A stretch of 50,050 bases of DNA, from the NCBI GenBank assembly GCA_024102795.1, contig JAGFJK010000154.1, positions 1 through 50,050 on the forward strand, read 5' to 3'. This document shows, in pieces, positions 8,593 through 17,734 of this stretch (position 1 is its first letter; each line of letters begins with the position of its first letter). This stretch comes from Pirellulaceae bacterium. Lineage in GTDB: Bacteria > Planctomycetota > Planctomycetia > Pirellulales > Pirellulaceae. The translations under genes and the position numbers were made by a program. The notes beneath the pieces were generated by a model that had not been told where the DNA came from, did not search any database, and saw nothing but the letters and a program-made list of their open reading frames with translations.

Positions 8593-9447
8593 GCCGGGAG
8601 CGCCCACCGGATCGATGATCCGGTGATAGAATTCCGGCCGGCGGTCGGCGAACCGATCCAGTTCGAACGTGCCCGCGATGCGGATGACCTTCTTATTACG
8701 GGCCCGCTGGACGTCCACCTCGGCGTACAGCACCGTGGGCGAAGTATCCTGAGCGGCCGCCAGCAGTTCGCCGCTGGGGTTGGCGATCTTGCTGCGGCCG
8801 ATGAAGGCAAACCCGCGTTCCTGGCCGACGCGGTTCACCGCCAGATAATACACCTTGTTCTCGAGGGCCCGGGCACTGACCAGGCAGTCGGCCGTGCATT
8901 CCGCTCCGGGCGGCCAGTTGGTCGGCAACACGATCAGGTCCGCGCCGTCCAGCGCCATCACGCGGGCTGCTTCCGGGAACACCAGGTCGTAACAGATGTT
9001 CAAGCCGACTCGCAGGCCGCCCGCGTCGTGGACTTGCAGAGGCCGGTCGCCGGGCGTGGTGAAGCGGTCGACGCCCAGGTACGGCAGGTGCAGCTTGCGA
9101 TAGCTGCCGACAAGCCCTTCGGGACCGACCAGCGCGCAGGCATTGAACGTTCGCGGTCCGTCCGCTTCGAGCAGGCCGAACACGGCATACACGCCCAGCC
9201 TCCGGCAGACGGCGGCCAAGGTATCGGTGGCCGGACCCGGTAAGGTTTCGGCGTAGCGTCGAGCTTCATCCAGGTCGTCGTAGCAATAGCCAGCCAGCGA
9301 GCACTCGGGGAACACGGTCAAGTGGGCGCCGGCGGCCGCGGTCTGTTTCAGGCAGTCGGTCATTCGCCGCAAGTTGCCCTGCGGGTCGCCCAACGTAACG
9401 TCCATCTGCACGGCGGCGATCCGGTAGGTCGATGGCATGGCCGGCAA
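8554..9447 (-). CDS. Carbon-nitrogen hydrolase (nitrilase superfamily)
   Basis: 297 residues with the nitrilase Glu-Lys-Cys triad: Glu48 in VFPECSLAGY, Lys118 in YRKLHLPY and Cys152 in NICYDLVFPE. The length suits a stand-alone amidase or nitrilase, not a glutamine-dependent NAD synthetase. Probable cytoplasmic amidase/carbamoylase with unknown substrate. The start could be Met1 or Met4. Its 3' end overlaps the 3' end of the convergent FAH gene by 39 bp. It lies 150 bp downstream of the SDR gene at 9598-10380, with a repeat cluster between them. Confidence 0.85.
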   Translation of the reverse strand: MPAMPSTYRIAAVQMDVTLGDPQGNLRRMTDCLKQTAAAGAHLTVFPECSLAGYCYDDLDEARRYAETLPGPATDTLAAVCRRLGVYAVFGLLEADGPRTFNACALVGPEGLVGSYRKLHLPYLGVDRFTTPGDRPLQVHDAGGLRVGLNICYDLVFPEAARVMALDGADLIVLPTNWPPGAECTADCLVSARALENKVYYLAVNRVGQERGFAFIGRSKIANPSGELLAAAQDTSPTVLYAEVDVQRARNKKVIRIAGTFELDRFADRRPEFYHRIIDPVGAPGSLQLDRRNQRAD

Positions 9448-9505
9448 GCTCCAAGGCGGTGGCGAGACTGTTTGCCCGAGGGAACCGGGAACCGGGAATC
9501 AGAGA

Positions 9506-9590
9506 TTGCAAATTGCAAATTGCAAATTGTCAACTGACCAATGACTACTGACCAATGACTACTGACTACTGACTACTGATCAATGACTAA
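9506..9590. repeat. TTGCAAA and TGACTAC simple-repeat cluster
   Basis: Three TTGCAAA heptamers in a row are followed by repeated ACTGACCAATGACT/TGACTAC units. The same heptamer family recurs at 23399-23436 and, as twelve copies, at 42596-42679. It lies between two minus-strand genes and codes for nothing recognisable. Confidence 0.75.
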
Positions 9591-9597
9591 CCTCGCG

Positions 9598-10380
9598 TTA
9601 CCAAAGCGTGTATCCACCGTCGATCACCAGCGCGGCGCCGGTCATGTATCTCGAGGCGTCGCTGGCCAGGTAGACGGCCAGCGGGCCGAGGTCCTCGGGC
9701 GGGCCGAACTCGCCGAGCGGCACTTGCGACTTGAACGTGGCGATGACTTCCGGGTGTTCGCGGGCCCACCGCTGATTGGCCTCGGTCATGAAGCCTCCCG
9801 GCAGGATGGCGTTGACGGTCACTCGGTGGGGAGCCCAATCGGCGGCGGTGGCCCGAGTGAACTGCAGCACGGCGGCCTTGGCCGTTTCGTAGTGCCGGCC
9901 AGCGATGCCTCGGCCGGCCACCAGGCTGTTGATCGAAGCGATGTTGATCACTCGCCCGCCCTGCCCGCGTTCCACCATGCGTCCGCCCAGCCAGCGGGTG
10001 CAGAGAAAGGTACTGGTCAGGTTCAAGTCCAGCATCCGCTGCCAGGTTTCCAGCGGCATCTCCTCGGTCGGAATGTTCACTCGCCGGCCACCCAGGTTGT
10101 TGATCAGGATGTCGAACGCACCGAAGCGGTCCAGCACCTCGCGGCAGGTGGTCTCGCATTGCCGCGGGTCGCTCATGTCCGACTGCACCGCGTGGGCCTG
10201 GCGTCCCAGGGCGCGGATGTCGGCGGCCGTCTGTTCCAGGCTTTCGAGCGTTCGTCCGGTCAGGACGACGTCGGCGCCGGCGTCGGCCACGGCCAGCGCC
10301 ATTTCCCGCCCCAGGCCGCGGCTGCCGCCGGTGATGAACAGCCGTTTTCCGTCCAGGCGAAATCGATCGAGCACGCTCAT
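9598..10380 (-). CDS. SDR-family oxidoreductase
   Basis: 260 residues, classical SDR. Visible are the cofactor motif TGGSRGLG, the NNLGG motif, a Ser-containing INIASINS strand, the catalytic Tyr-x3-Lys (HYETAK) and the C-terminal VIDGGYTLW end. The pattern resembles gluconate 5-dehydrogenase-like enzymes; the substrate is not determinable. It starts 11 bp after the phosphofructokinase stop codon, so the two are probably co-transcribed. Confidence 0.85.
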   Translation of the reverse strand: MSVLDRFRLDGKRLFITGGSRGLGREMALAVADAGADVVLTGRTLESLEQTAADIRALGRQAHAVQSDMSDPRQCETTCREVLDRFGAFDILINNLGGRRVNIPTEEMPLETWQRMLDLNLTSTFLCTRWLGGRMVERGQGGRVINIASINSLVAGRGIAGRHYETAKAAVLQFTRATAADWAPHRVTVNAILPGGFMTEANQRWAREHPEVIATFKSQVPLGEFGPPEDLGPLAVYLASDASRYMTGAALVIDGGYTLW

Positions 10381-10391
10381 CGGGACACCTC

Positions 10392-11381
10392 TTAACTGGC
10401 CAGAGTCGCGATCAGGGACATCAGGTCGGCGGGCAGCGGTTTATGTTGCGCGTACGTTTCGGGGAAGGGGGTCAGAACGCGGGTCCCGCCGATCAGCCCC
10501 GCCATGACGCCGGTGGCCCCCTCCAGCACCGCGTGGACGGCCCAATCGCCCAGACGGCTGGCCAGCATGCGGTCTTCGGGAGTGGGCGAGCCGCCGCGCT
10601 GCATGTGACCCAGGATCATGACCCGCATCGAAAACGGGCAGCCGGACACCTTCAGCCGGTCGTGCAGAATCTGGGCGCCTCCCTCCTCGTCCCCCTCGGC
10701 CACGATCATCATCACGGACGATTTGCCGCGCTGCTTCAGTTCGTGGAGTTCGCGGACGATCGCCGGCAAGTTGGTCGGCGTTTCGGGAATGCAGACGGTT
10801 TCGGCGGCTCCCGCCAGCGCCGTGTACACCGCGATGTACCCGCTGTGCCGCCCCATCACCTCGACCAGGAACATCCGATGGTGGCTCTCGGCCGTGTCGC
10901 GGATTTTGTCGACCGCCTCGACCGCCGTCTGCACGGCTGTCGAAAAACCGATCGTGTAGTCGGTGCCTTGCAGGTCGTTGTCGATCGTCCCCGGACAGCC
11001 GACGATGTGGCCCTTCCAGTGTCTGGCCAGTTCCACGGCGCCGTGGAAGGTGCCGTCGCCTCCGATCGGGATCAGGGCCTCGATGCCGTGGCGTTCCAGG
11101 ATCGCGGCGGCCTTCTGCTGGCCGGCCGGCGTGCGGAATTCCTCGCAACGGCTGGTCAGCAGAAACGTCCCGCCGCGGCGAGCCCAATCCGACACGCTCC
11201 GCAGGGTCATCAGCGGCTTGCCGTCGCTGTTGACGTAGAAGTCTTCCTCCAGCAACCCCTGGTAACCGCGGCGAATGCCCACCACCTCGTGGCCGTTACC
11301 CACGGCCGTCCGCACCACGGCCCGCACGCAGGCATTCATTCCGGGCGCGTCCCCTCCGCTGCAAAAGACGCCAATGCGCAT
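10392..11381 (-). CDS. pfkA: ATP-dependent 6-phosphofructokinase
   Basis: 329 residues from the ATG at 11381 (MRIGVF); a longer reading to 11411 adds residues not found in the family. Motifs in order: CSGGDAPGMN (7-16), GGDG (107-110), GTIDND (131-136), EVMGRHSGYIA and LGHMQRGGSP. GGDG together with GTIDND, in place of GGDD and KTIDND, indicates the ATP-using and not the pyrophosphate-using subtype. It phosphorylates fructose 6-phosphate to fructose 1,6-bisphosphate in glycolysis. Likely first gene of an operon with the SDR at 9598-10380. Confidence 0.93.
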   Translation of the reverse strand: MRIGVFCSGGDAPGMNACVRAVVRTAVGNGHEVVGIRRGYQGLLEEDFYVNSDGKPLMTLRSVSDWARRGGTFLLTSRCEEFRTPAGQQKAAAILERHGIEALIPIGGDGTFHGAVELARHWKGHIVGCPGTIDNDLQGTDYTIGFSTAVQTAVEAVDKIRDTAESHHRMFLVEVMGRHSGYIAVYTALAGAAETVCIPETPTNLPAIVRELHELKQRGKSSVMMIVAEGDEEGGAQILHDRLKVSGCPFSMRVMILGHMQRGGSPTPEDRMLASRLGDWAVHAVLEGATGVMAGLIGGTRVLTPFPETYAQHKPLPADLMSLIATLAS

Positions 11382-11488
11382 CGCGATGAGTCCCCTCTCG
11401 AGTGGTATCAAACGCCGGAATCAGCCCTCGGCCGACCCGCGGGAGGTAATTTTATCGACTTTCCGGCCGGAGGGTGAGGGAGTTCTGC

Positions 11489-11517
11489 TTGACGCGGACG
11501 GCCAGTTCCCGCACAAT
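11489..11517 (+). promoter_or_regulatory. Sigma70-type promoter candidate for the beta-helix gene
   Basis: TTGACG (11489-11494), 17-bp spacer, CACAAT (11512-11517). The predicted start of transcription is near 11524, about 27 bp before the ATG at 11551. Confidence 0.5.
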
Positions 11518-11550
11518 CCGGCCGCTTGAGTCGTTGCAGGCGTGGGCACC

Positions 11551-12513
11551 ATGCGGATGAACTCAGAAAGATTCCGGACAGCTCGAACAGCGTGGCTCTG
11601 GCTGGCCGCGCTGGCCTTGGTGCTGAGCGCCTGGCGGCCAGCGGTGGCTCGTGACCTGTTCGTCAACAATGTGACGGGGGACGACCGCCGGGACGGCAGC
11701 CAGCCGGAGTCCGACGGCAAGCTGGGCGGCCCGTTTCGGACGCTGACCCGAGCTTTGAAAGCGGCCAGCAAGGGCGACCGGATCATCGTGGCGGCGACCG
11801 GCGAGCCCTACCGGGAGAGCATTACGGTTCAGGCCGGCAACCATAGCGGCATCACGGGCCGGCCGTTTACGATCGTCGGCAACGGCGCGGTGCTGGACGG
11901 ATCGCAGTCGGTGCCGGGCGACGTCTGGGAGCATGTCCAGGGAGATATTTTCCGCTTTCTGCCGCCCCGCATGGCGCACCAGATCCTGTATCTGGACGGC
12001 AAGCCGGCCAAGCGCGTGCCAGCCGAACGACTGGGCCCGTTGCCGCCGCTGGAGCCGCTGCAGTGGTGCCTGGTCGACCGGCATATTTACTTCCGCACCG
12101 AAAATGGCCAGGTCCCAGCCACGTACAACCTGGCCTACGCAGCCTTGCCGGTCGGGATCACGGTTTACGAGTCGCGGCAGGTCGAAATCCAGAATCTTGT
12201 GGTCCAGGGCTTCCAACTGGACGGCGTCAACGCTCACGATGGCGTGTTCGATCTGGCTCTGATCGGCCTCGTCTGCCGAGGCAACGGCCGCAGCGGCATC
12301 TCGGTGGGCGGGGCCAGCCGAGTGCGGATCGAAGCCTGTCTGGTCGGCAGCAATGGCGAGGCGCAACTCCGCACCGAAGGCCTGTCGCGAACTCGGCTGA
12401 TCAACTCCGACCTGGTGGACGACGACCCGGCCGCTCCCGCCGTCGTGCGGGAAAGCGGTGAAGTGGTGGTCGAACAGCCTCCGGGCCCCCTGCCAGCCGC
12501 CAACGACTCCTGA
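11551..12513 (+). CDS. Exported right-handed parallel beta-helix protein
   Basis: 320 residues. The N-terminus is a signal peptide (basic start, hydrophobic core ending near AVARD). The body opens with DLFVNNVTGDDRRDGS, then GPFRTLTRALKAASKGDRIIV, the usual start of pectate-lyase-like right-handed beta-helix proteins, and continues with short strand repeats (VEIQNLVVQGF, GNGRSGISVGG, VRIEACLVGSNG, TRLINSDLV). Probably periplasmic or extracellular, with no catalytic motif identified. The start could also be the GTG at 11542 or the ATG at 11557. Its last codons and stop belong to the first unit of the tandem repeat array that follows. Confidence 0.75.
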   Translation: MRMNSERFRTARTAWLWLAALALVLSAWRPAVARDLFVNNVTGDDRRDGSQPESDGKLGGPFRTLTRALKAASKGDRIIVAATGEPYRESITVQAGNHSGITGRPFTIVGNGAVLDGSQSVPGDVWEHVQGDIFRFLPPRMAHQILYLDGKPAKRVPAERLGPLPPLEPLQWCLVDRHIYFRTENGQVPATYNLAYAALPVGITVYESRQVEIQNLVVQGFQLDGVNAHDGVFDLALIGLVCRGNGRSGISVGGASRVRIEACLVGSNGEAQLRTEGLSRTRLINSDLVDDDPAAPAVVRESGEVVVEQPPGPLPAANDS

Positions 12514-12917
12514 GGCTCCCCGGCCTGCGGCCTGCGGCCTGCGGAACCCGATTGAGGACAATCGGGCTACACTTGCCCGCCGCCAACGACTCCTGAGGCT
12601 CCCCGGCCTTCGGCCTGCGGAACCCGATTGAGGACAATCGGGCTACACTTGCCAGCCGCCAACGACTCCTGAGGCTCCCCGGCCTGCGGCCTGCGGAACC
12701 CGATTGAGGACAATCGGGCTACACTTGCCAGCCGCCAACGACTCCTGAGGCTCCCCGGCCTTCGGCCTGCGGAACCCGATTGAGGACAATCGGGCTACAC
12801 TTGCCCGCCGCCAACGACTCCTGAGGCTCCCCGGCCTGCGGCCTGCGGCCTGCGGAACCCGATTGAGGACAATCGGGCTACACTTGCCCGCCGCCAACGA
12901 CTCCTGAGGCTCCCCGG
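12497..12917 (+). repeat. Tandem array of a gene-terminus plus hairpin unit (five full copies and a partial)
   Basis: Units begin at 12497, 12580, 12656, 12732, 12808 and a partial at 12891 (periods 83, 76, 76, 76, 83). Length differs only by a third copy of CCTGCGG in units 1 and 5. Each unit holds CCGCCAACGACTCCTGA, which in unit 1 is the last codons and stop of the beta-helix gene, then CCTGCGG repeats, then a perfect 8-bp hairpin (CCCGATTG, loop AGGA, CAATCGGG) and CTACACTT. Hairpins are at 12547-12566, 12623-12642, 12699-12718, 12775-12794 and 12858-12877. The copies are nearly identical, which points to recent amplification. The open frames through it are periodic artefacts. Confidence 0.92.
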
Positions 12918-12932
12918 ACATGGCCGCCGTGG

Positions 12933-14096
12933 TTATCTTCCCTCGCCGGCTTGTGACTGAGCGGCCGCGACCTCTCGCGGACGTTCCGTCGGCGTTTCGG
13001 CGTCGGTCTCGTCCAGCGCCGCGCCCGGGTCCGCATCCTTGAGCAACTGCGAGACTTCCCGCCGGCTGGTCAGGTAGTAAACCACTCCCACCATGGCGAT
13101 GATCAGCGTGATGACGCGAAAGGCCATGGCGATCACGAACCCCTGCCGGGGCGCCACGGCGGCCGACGAGACGCCGCGGTAGAGCATATCCAGCGTGTAC
13201 TCGAACGGTCCCATGCCGCCCGGCAGCGGCACGGCCCCTGCCACGTTGGCGATCGGCACAATCACGAAGTGCGTGGCCAGCGTCGGCTCATCGCCCGGCA
13301 GCCCGCGGGCGATCATGTAGATCGACATAACGAACATGGCGTGCGTCACCAGGCTGATCAGCAGCACCAGCAGCAGCAGCCCCGGTTGCCGCCGGTACAT
13401 CCGCAGGGCCCCGATCAGCCGCTCCAGGGTCGGTCCGATCTTCGGCAAGTGGACCAGCAGATCCCAGAACGGCGCGGTCGTGAAGCCCGGCAGAAACAGT
13501 ATCCCCAGCCCCACGGCACCGGCCACCGTGAACCCGAACGTCACCCGGCAGATCAGTTGAATAAACTCCAACTGCCGCGGATCGCGCACCGCCGTGGCCT
13601 CCAGATCCACGCTTAAAAAGGCCACGGCCGCCAGCAGAAACAGGGCGTACAGTCCCAGCACTCGATCCACGATCACGGACGCGATGGCTTCCGGCCGGCG
13701 CTGGGGTTGCTGGCGAGCGAGAAAGACCGCCTTGAGCAGGTCGCCGCCCACCACTCCCAGCGACAGAAAGTTGAACAGGTATCCGACAAAACCCAGCCGG
13801 AACGAATCCCGCAAGGTGAACGGGATATGCAGCGAACGGACCAGCAGATACCAGCGCACGGTGGTCAGCAGGACGGCCCCCAGCGCGAACCCGAAGGCCA
13901 CCACCAGCAGTCCCCAATTCTTGGGCTGCTGCATCAGGTCCTCAAAGCTCTGATCCTGCGAGGCCTTGTAGAACAGGTAACCGAGGATGGACAGCGAGAT
14001 ACCGTACTTCAGCACGCTCAGCAGCACACGTTTCCAGTGGCTGCCGGTCGGGGGCTGGTGGTCGTCGGCGGGAGCGGTGTGAGTGGTTCTTGACAC
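12933..14096 (-). CDS. UPF0104/YbhN-like membrane protein (lysylphosphatidylglycerol-synthase TM-like)
   Basis: 387 residues with about eight hydrophobic segments in the pattern of the flippase-like TM region of MprF/AglD proteins. Recognisable blocks are GFVGYLFNFLSLGVVGGDLLKA, VDRVLGLYALFLL and the PLPGGMGPFE motif. It lacks the soluble aminoacyl-transferase domain of MprF, so a role in moving or anchoring a lipid is more likely than lipid lysylation; this is inference. Hydrophilic tails at both ends (first ~20 and last ~45 residues) are cytoplasmic-looking. Its start faces the tRNA-Ala promoter. Confidence 0.8.
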   Translation of the reverse strand: MSRTTHTAPADDHQPPTGSHWKRVLLSVLKYGISLSILGYLFYKASQDQSFEDLMQQPKNWGLLVVAFGFALGAVLLTTVRWYLLVRSLHIPFTLRDSFRLGFVGYLFNFLSLGVVGGDLLKAVFLARQQPQRRPEAIASVIVDRVLGLYALFLLAAVAFLSVDLEATAVRDPRQLEFIQLICRVTFGFTVAGAVGLGILFLPGFTTAPFWDLLVHLPKIGPTLERLIGALRMYRRQPGLLLLVLLISLVTHAMFVMSIYMIARGLPGDEPTLATHFVIVPIANVAGAVPLPGGMGPFEYTLDMLYRGVSSAAVAPRQGFVIAMAFRVITLIIAMVGVVYYLTSRREVSQLLKDADPGAALDETDAETPTERPREVAAAQSQAGEGR

Positions 14097-14118
14097 GTTT
14101 TGGCTGGATTGATAGGGT
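14090..14118 (+). promoter_or_regulatory. Promoter candidate for tRNA-Ala
   Basis: Perfect -35 TTGACA (14090-14095), 17-bp spacer, weak -10 TAGGGT (14113-14118), 45 bp before the tRNA. It overlaps the start codon of the divergent membrane-protein gene. Confidence 0.45.
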
Positions 14119-14163
14119 GGTGGTTTCGCGTCCGGCGGCTCCGGCCGTCGTACGCGAAAACGT

Positions 14164-14239
<76 letters not shown>

Positions 14240-14261
14240 GGATACTCTAGCTGACCGCACC

Positions 14262-14286
14262 GGGGCTCGCCGTCTGGCCGAGCCCC
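14262..14286 (+). terminator. Hairpin downstream of tRNA-Ala
   Basis: GGGGCTCG and CGAGCCCC form an 8-bp stem with a 9-base loop, 25 bp after the tRNA. No clear T-run follows, so its role as terminator is only probable. Confidence 0.45.
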
Positions 14287-14677
14287 TGCTCTTTGGCGGA
14301 CTTGGCTCTTTGGCCGACTTGTCATACTTTCTTTCACTTGGCACGCTCTGCTTTTGCTGTCCGCCCAGCACGGTCCGGATAACGGCCACCTCCAGTGTAA
14401 TTGGAACGCCGGCAAAACGCCGACCCGAGTTTTTTCACCGACCGGAGTTTTTTCGCTGACCAGAGTTCGGCGTTCGATGCGCCAGCAGGACGCGCTCCAG
14501 GGAAGCCCGGCGCGTTAGCGATGGAAGCGCCAAGCGTGCATGTTCCATGGGTCACTTCCTTGTGCTGCGCGGGCGCGCCGGTGCTCCGCTCGCTTACGCG
14601 TCGGGATTACATAGGGGACCTCCGCAGCGGGCGGCCCTGTAAGCCTTTAGCTGGCTTCAACTTAAAAGCTGCACGGC
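14287..14677. other. Intergenic region without a recognised gene
   Basis: About 390 bp between tRNA-Ala and the MFS gene. It contains a short direct repeat (GAGTTTTTTC preceded by CGACC/GACCG, near 14430-14455), fragments resembling degenerate palindromic repeats, and an AACTTAAAAGCTGCACG box at 14659-14675 that recurs elsewhere in the window. No coding signal is seen. Confidence 0.6.
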
Positions 14678-15997
14678 TTACGGCGACTTGTCGCGGGCAG
14701 CGGCCTCCGCCGCCTCGTCGGGTTGAACCTGTTTGTCCACCCGATCCCAGAATAGCAGGACGAAGGCCACCAGGATCACTCCGGCAAACACGGCCGGATA
14801 GAGCCAGACGCGGCGCCAATCCACGACGCCGTCCTGGGTGTTCATCACCACATGGGCAAAGAACAGCTTGGCCCCGATACCCAGCCCCAGGCCCTGCGTG
14901 ATCAGGACCAGGAAACCCTGGGCCTGGTTGCGGATTTTTCGCGGCGCTTTCTTGTCGACGTAGATCATGCCGGTGACGAAGAAGAAGTCGTAGCAGATGC
15001 CGTGCAGGATGATGCCCACCAGGATCATCCACATGATCTTGTCGTCGGCGGCCGCGGCGAACAGGCCGTAACGCACCACCCAGGCCGCCATGCCGACCGC
15101 CAGCATCCACTTGACGCCCAGGCGGGCGAAGAACAGCGGCATGACGACCATGAAGAACACTTCGGACATCTGCCCGAAACTCATGGTGAACGTCGCACTG
15201 CCGTTGACCAGGGCGTTGGCCGATTCGGCGAAGTTTCGCGCCTGGGCGTAGTAGCCGGCCAGGGGGATGCAGATCAGGAACGAGCAGACGATAAACACGG
15301 TGTAGGCCGGGTCGCGGAACAGGCGGAGCGAGTCGGTGCCCAGGATCTGGCCGATGGTCGGTTTGGTGCCGCGTGCCGGGGGCGGCGTATCAGGCAATGT
15401 GAAGCTGTACAGTCCCAGCAGCAGTCCGGCGCCCCCGGCCATGTAGAATTGCCAGGCCGAGGCGTCCTTTCCGGGCAGAACACTGACCGCCAGGTTGCCC
15501 GCGATCCAGCCGATCGTGCCCAGCACGCGGACGATCGGAAACTGTTTCTCGGAGTCCTCCAGGTTCTGGAACGACAGGCTGGTGGTCAGGCCCAGCGTGG
15601 GCATGTAGCACAGCATATGCAGCAGCAGCAGCAGCACGAACGGCTGCACGTAGGCTGGCAGGTCGTGCAGCACAAGCTGGTAGAGCAGGCTCGCGTTTTC
15701 GGGTGCCTCGGGCAGGCTGAACGCTCGGGCGGCCAGCGGCGCCGCAATAATTGCCACGCTGCCCAGCAGGTGCAGCACTCCCAGCACCCGCTGGCTGGCG
15801 AAGAACCGGTCGGCAATCATGCCCAGGAAAAACGGCGCAATAATCGCGGCCAGCGGACCCACCGTGTAAGCGGCCCCGGTTACGGCGGTCATCTCCGATG
15901 CGTTGATGAACCCCGTCATCGAGACATACCACGAGCCCCAGATGAAGAACTGCAGGAACATCATGATGCCGAGTCGGACGGTGTTGGGACTGAACAT
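14678..15997 (-). CDS. MFS transporter, NupG/nucleoside:H+ symporter-like
   Basis: 439 residues from the ATG at 15997; an in-frame GTG at 16021 would add eight residues. Twelve hydrophobic segments in two halves. The first segment (LGIMMFLQFFIWGSWYVSM) and the following AAIIAPFFLGMIADRFF loop match the nucleoside:H+ symporter group (NupG/XapB-like), and FGQMSEVFFMVVMPLFF in the second half is also characteristic. Likely imports a nucleoside or similar small solute by proton symport. A charged C-terminal tail ends the protein. It stands alone on its strand. Confidence 0.8.
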   Translation of the reverse strand: MFSPNTVRLGIMMFLQFFIWGSWYVSMTGFINASEMTAVTGAAYTVGPLAAIIAPFFLGMIADRFFASQRVLGVLHLLGSVAIIAAPLAARAFSLPEAPENASLLYQLVLHDLPAYVQPFVLLLLLHMLCYMPTLGLTTSLSFQNLEDSEKQFPIVRVLGTIGWIAGNLAVSVLPGKDASAWQFYMAGGAGLLLGLYSFTLPDTPPPARGTKPTIGQILGTDSLRLFRDPAYTVFIVCSFLICIPLAGYYAQARNFAESANALVNGSATFTMSFGQMSEVFFMVVMPLFFARLGVKWMLAVGMAAWVVRYGLFAAAADDKIMWMILVGIILHGICYDFFFVTGMIYVDKKAPRKIRNQAQGFLVLITQGLGLGIGAKLFFAHVVMNTQDGVVDWRRVWLYPAVFAGVILVAFVLLFWDRVDKQVQPDEAAEAAARDKSP

Positions 15998-16181
15998 GGC
16001 TGGCGGCACATCCTCTGGCACGGGTCAAGGGAGTGGCAAGGTCAAGGGAGCTGAGTGGCCGACATTCTAGGCCAGACGCGAGGGCCGCAAAAGGACTTGA
16101 GGGCCGCAAAATAAACGCGGCGGCGGCCCGTTCTCCCTGGGTTTTCCCGCCCATCTGAAACAGCCTGGCGAAACCGGGTGG

Positions 16182-16187
16182 TATAAT
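16182..16187 (+). promoter_or_regulatory. Consensus -10 box upstream of the ceramidase-like gene
   Basis: A perfect TATAAT followed by CCGG, 94 bp before the chosen ATG. No good -35 hexamer is seen at 16-18 bp, so the assignment is tentative. Confidence 0.35.
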
Positions 16188-16280
16188 CCGGCAGCGTGGT
16201 ATGTAACGACCTGTGGCGGCAGGCGGTCAGGGATTGCTTGCTCGACGATGAATGGCCCCTCGCCCCAGATGAGTTTCCCG

Positions 16281-17702
16281 ATGAAGAGCCCGATTCTGCC
16301 TGTCTTGGGTCTGCTGCTGGTTTCGTCCGTTGTGTGGGCGGACGAGCCGGCCGAATTGCGGGCCGGCTTCGCGGCGGCCGACATCACACCCGAACTGAAC
16401 GAGGACCGGCCGGTGTGGCTGGCCGGTTACGGAGCGGGCCGCCGGGCCACCGGCGTCCACGACCCGCTGATGGCCCGCACCGTCGTGCTTTCGGACGGCA
16501 CGAAGCGGATCGGACTGGTGTCGGTCGACCTGATCGGCTTGCAGTTCCCCAGCGTTCAGCGGATTCGCCAGGCGGTGCCCGAACTGGACTATGTCCTGGT
16601 CGCCAGCACGCACAATCACGAAGGGCCCGATGTGATCGGCATCTGGGGCCCGACGCTGCTGAAGCGCGGAGTGGACGAGGGGTACCTGGAGCTGGTCGAG
16701 CGGCGGGTCGTGGAAACGCTCAAGCAGGCCGCCGAGCGGCTGGAACCTGTGCAGGCGTCGTTCGGCGCGGCGGTGGACGAAGCATTGTTGAACGACAGCC
16801 GCCCGCCGCTGGTCAAGGACGGCGTCCTGCGCGTCGTGCGGTTGGATACGACCGAGGGCCGCGTGGCCGGACTGATCGTGGTCTGGAACTGCCACCCCGA
16901 AGCGCTCGGATCGCGCAACACGCTGCTGACGGCCGACTTTCCCGCGACGACCATCGAGCGACTGGCGGCCCGCCACAACTGCCCGGTCGTGTACTTCAGC
17001 GGAGCGCTCGGTGGTTTGATGGCGCCGCCCCGCGAGGGCGTGACGGACGCGGGCGGACGGCAGTTGGAAGAAGGGCAGTTCGAGTACGCCGAGCGGTACG
17101 GTCACCTGGTGGCGGACCTGGCCGACCGGGCTCTGCAGAACGCTCGGCCGCTGGAGCTGACTCCGCTGCACGTCGCCGCGCTGCCCGTGATGATCCCCGT
17201 TGCCAATCCGTATTACCGGGCGGCGCGGTCGTTCGGCGTGCTGTTGCGAGAATCGTTTCTCTGGACCGGCGACTTCAGCCGCCGAGGGGAACGGGTCCGG
17301 CTGGATACGGCTGATCAGATGACGGCCGTGGAAACCGAAGTCGCCTGCCTGCGGCTGGGCCGGCTGCACGTGGCGGCGATCCCCGGGGAAATCTACCCGG
17401 AACTGGTGTACGGCAAGTACCAGGAACCAGTGGATCCCGGAGCCGACTTCCCGGACGCGCCGCTGGAGCCACCCGTGTCGAGGATCATGCCGAGCGGCGA
17501 GTGGCTGCTGCTGGGGCTGGCCAACGACGAGATTGGCTACATCATCCCGCTGCGGCAATGGGACCAGCGACCCCCGTTTACCTACCAGCGGATCTCGGCC
17601 CCGTACGGCGAAATCAACAGTTGCAGCTCGGACGTGGCCCCGATCATCATGCAGGCCCTGCAGCGGGCAGTGAAGCAGTTGCCGGCCCTGGCGGGGCCTT
17701 AG
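16281..17702 (+). CDS. Neutral/alkaline ceramidase-like exported hydrolase
   Basis: 473 residues from the ATG at 16281, which gives a clean signal peptide (MKSP, hydrophobic core, cleavage after VWA); an earlier in-frame ATG at 16248 would bury the signal. The mature start LRAGFAAADITPE is the usual opening of the neutral/alkaline non-lysosomal ceramidase N-terminal domain. His111-x-His113 in STHNHEGPD and His205 in WNCHPEALGS look like zinc ligands. Family enzymes cleave amide-linked lipids, but many planctomycete members are of unknown substrate. It lacks the long C-terminal domain of true ceramidases (which are ~650-700 residues). Confidence 0.8.
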   Translation: MKSPILPVLGLLLVSSVVWADEPAELRAGFAAADITPELNEDRPVWLAGYGAGRRATGVHDPLMARTVVLSDGTKRIGLVSVDLIGLQFPSVQRIRQAVPELDYVLVASTHNHEGPDVIGIWGPTLLKRGVDEGYLELVERRVVETLKQAAERLEPVQASFGAAVDEALLNDSRPPLVKDGVLRVVRLDTTEGRVAGLIVVWNCHPEALGSRNTLLTADFPATTIERLAARHNCPVVYFSGALGGLMAPPREGVTDAGGRQLEEGQFEYAERYGHLVADLADRALQNARPLELTPLHVAALPVMIPVANPYYRAARSFGVLLRESFLWTGDFSRRGERVRLDTADQMTAVETEVACLRLGRLHVAAIPGEIYPELVYGKYQEPVDPGADFPDAPLEPPVSRIMPSGEWLLLGLANDEIGYIIPLRQWDQRPPFTYQRISAPYGEINSCSSDVAPIIMQALQRAVKQLPALAGP

Positions 17703-17734
17703 GGAAGCGCCTGACGCGTTCTTCTCCCATTTCA

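Noticed and set aside
10443-11477. Plus-strand frame opposite phosphofructokinase
   Set aside because: Antisense of a certain gene; His/Arg/Asp-rich without domain.
12497-12917. CRISPR-like array
   Set aside because: Units are repeated end to end without unique spacers, and the repeat carries coding sequence of the adjacent gene; no cas genes.
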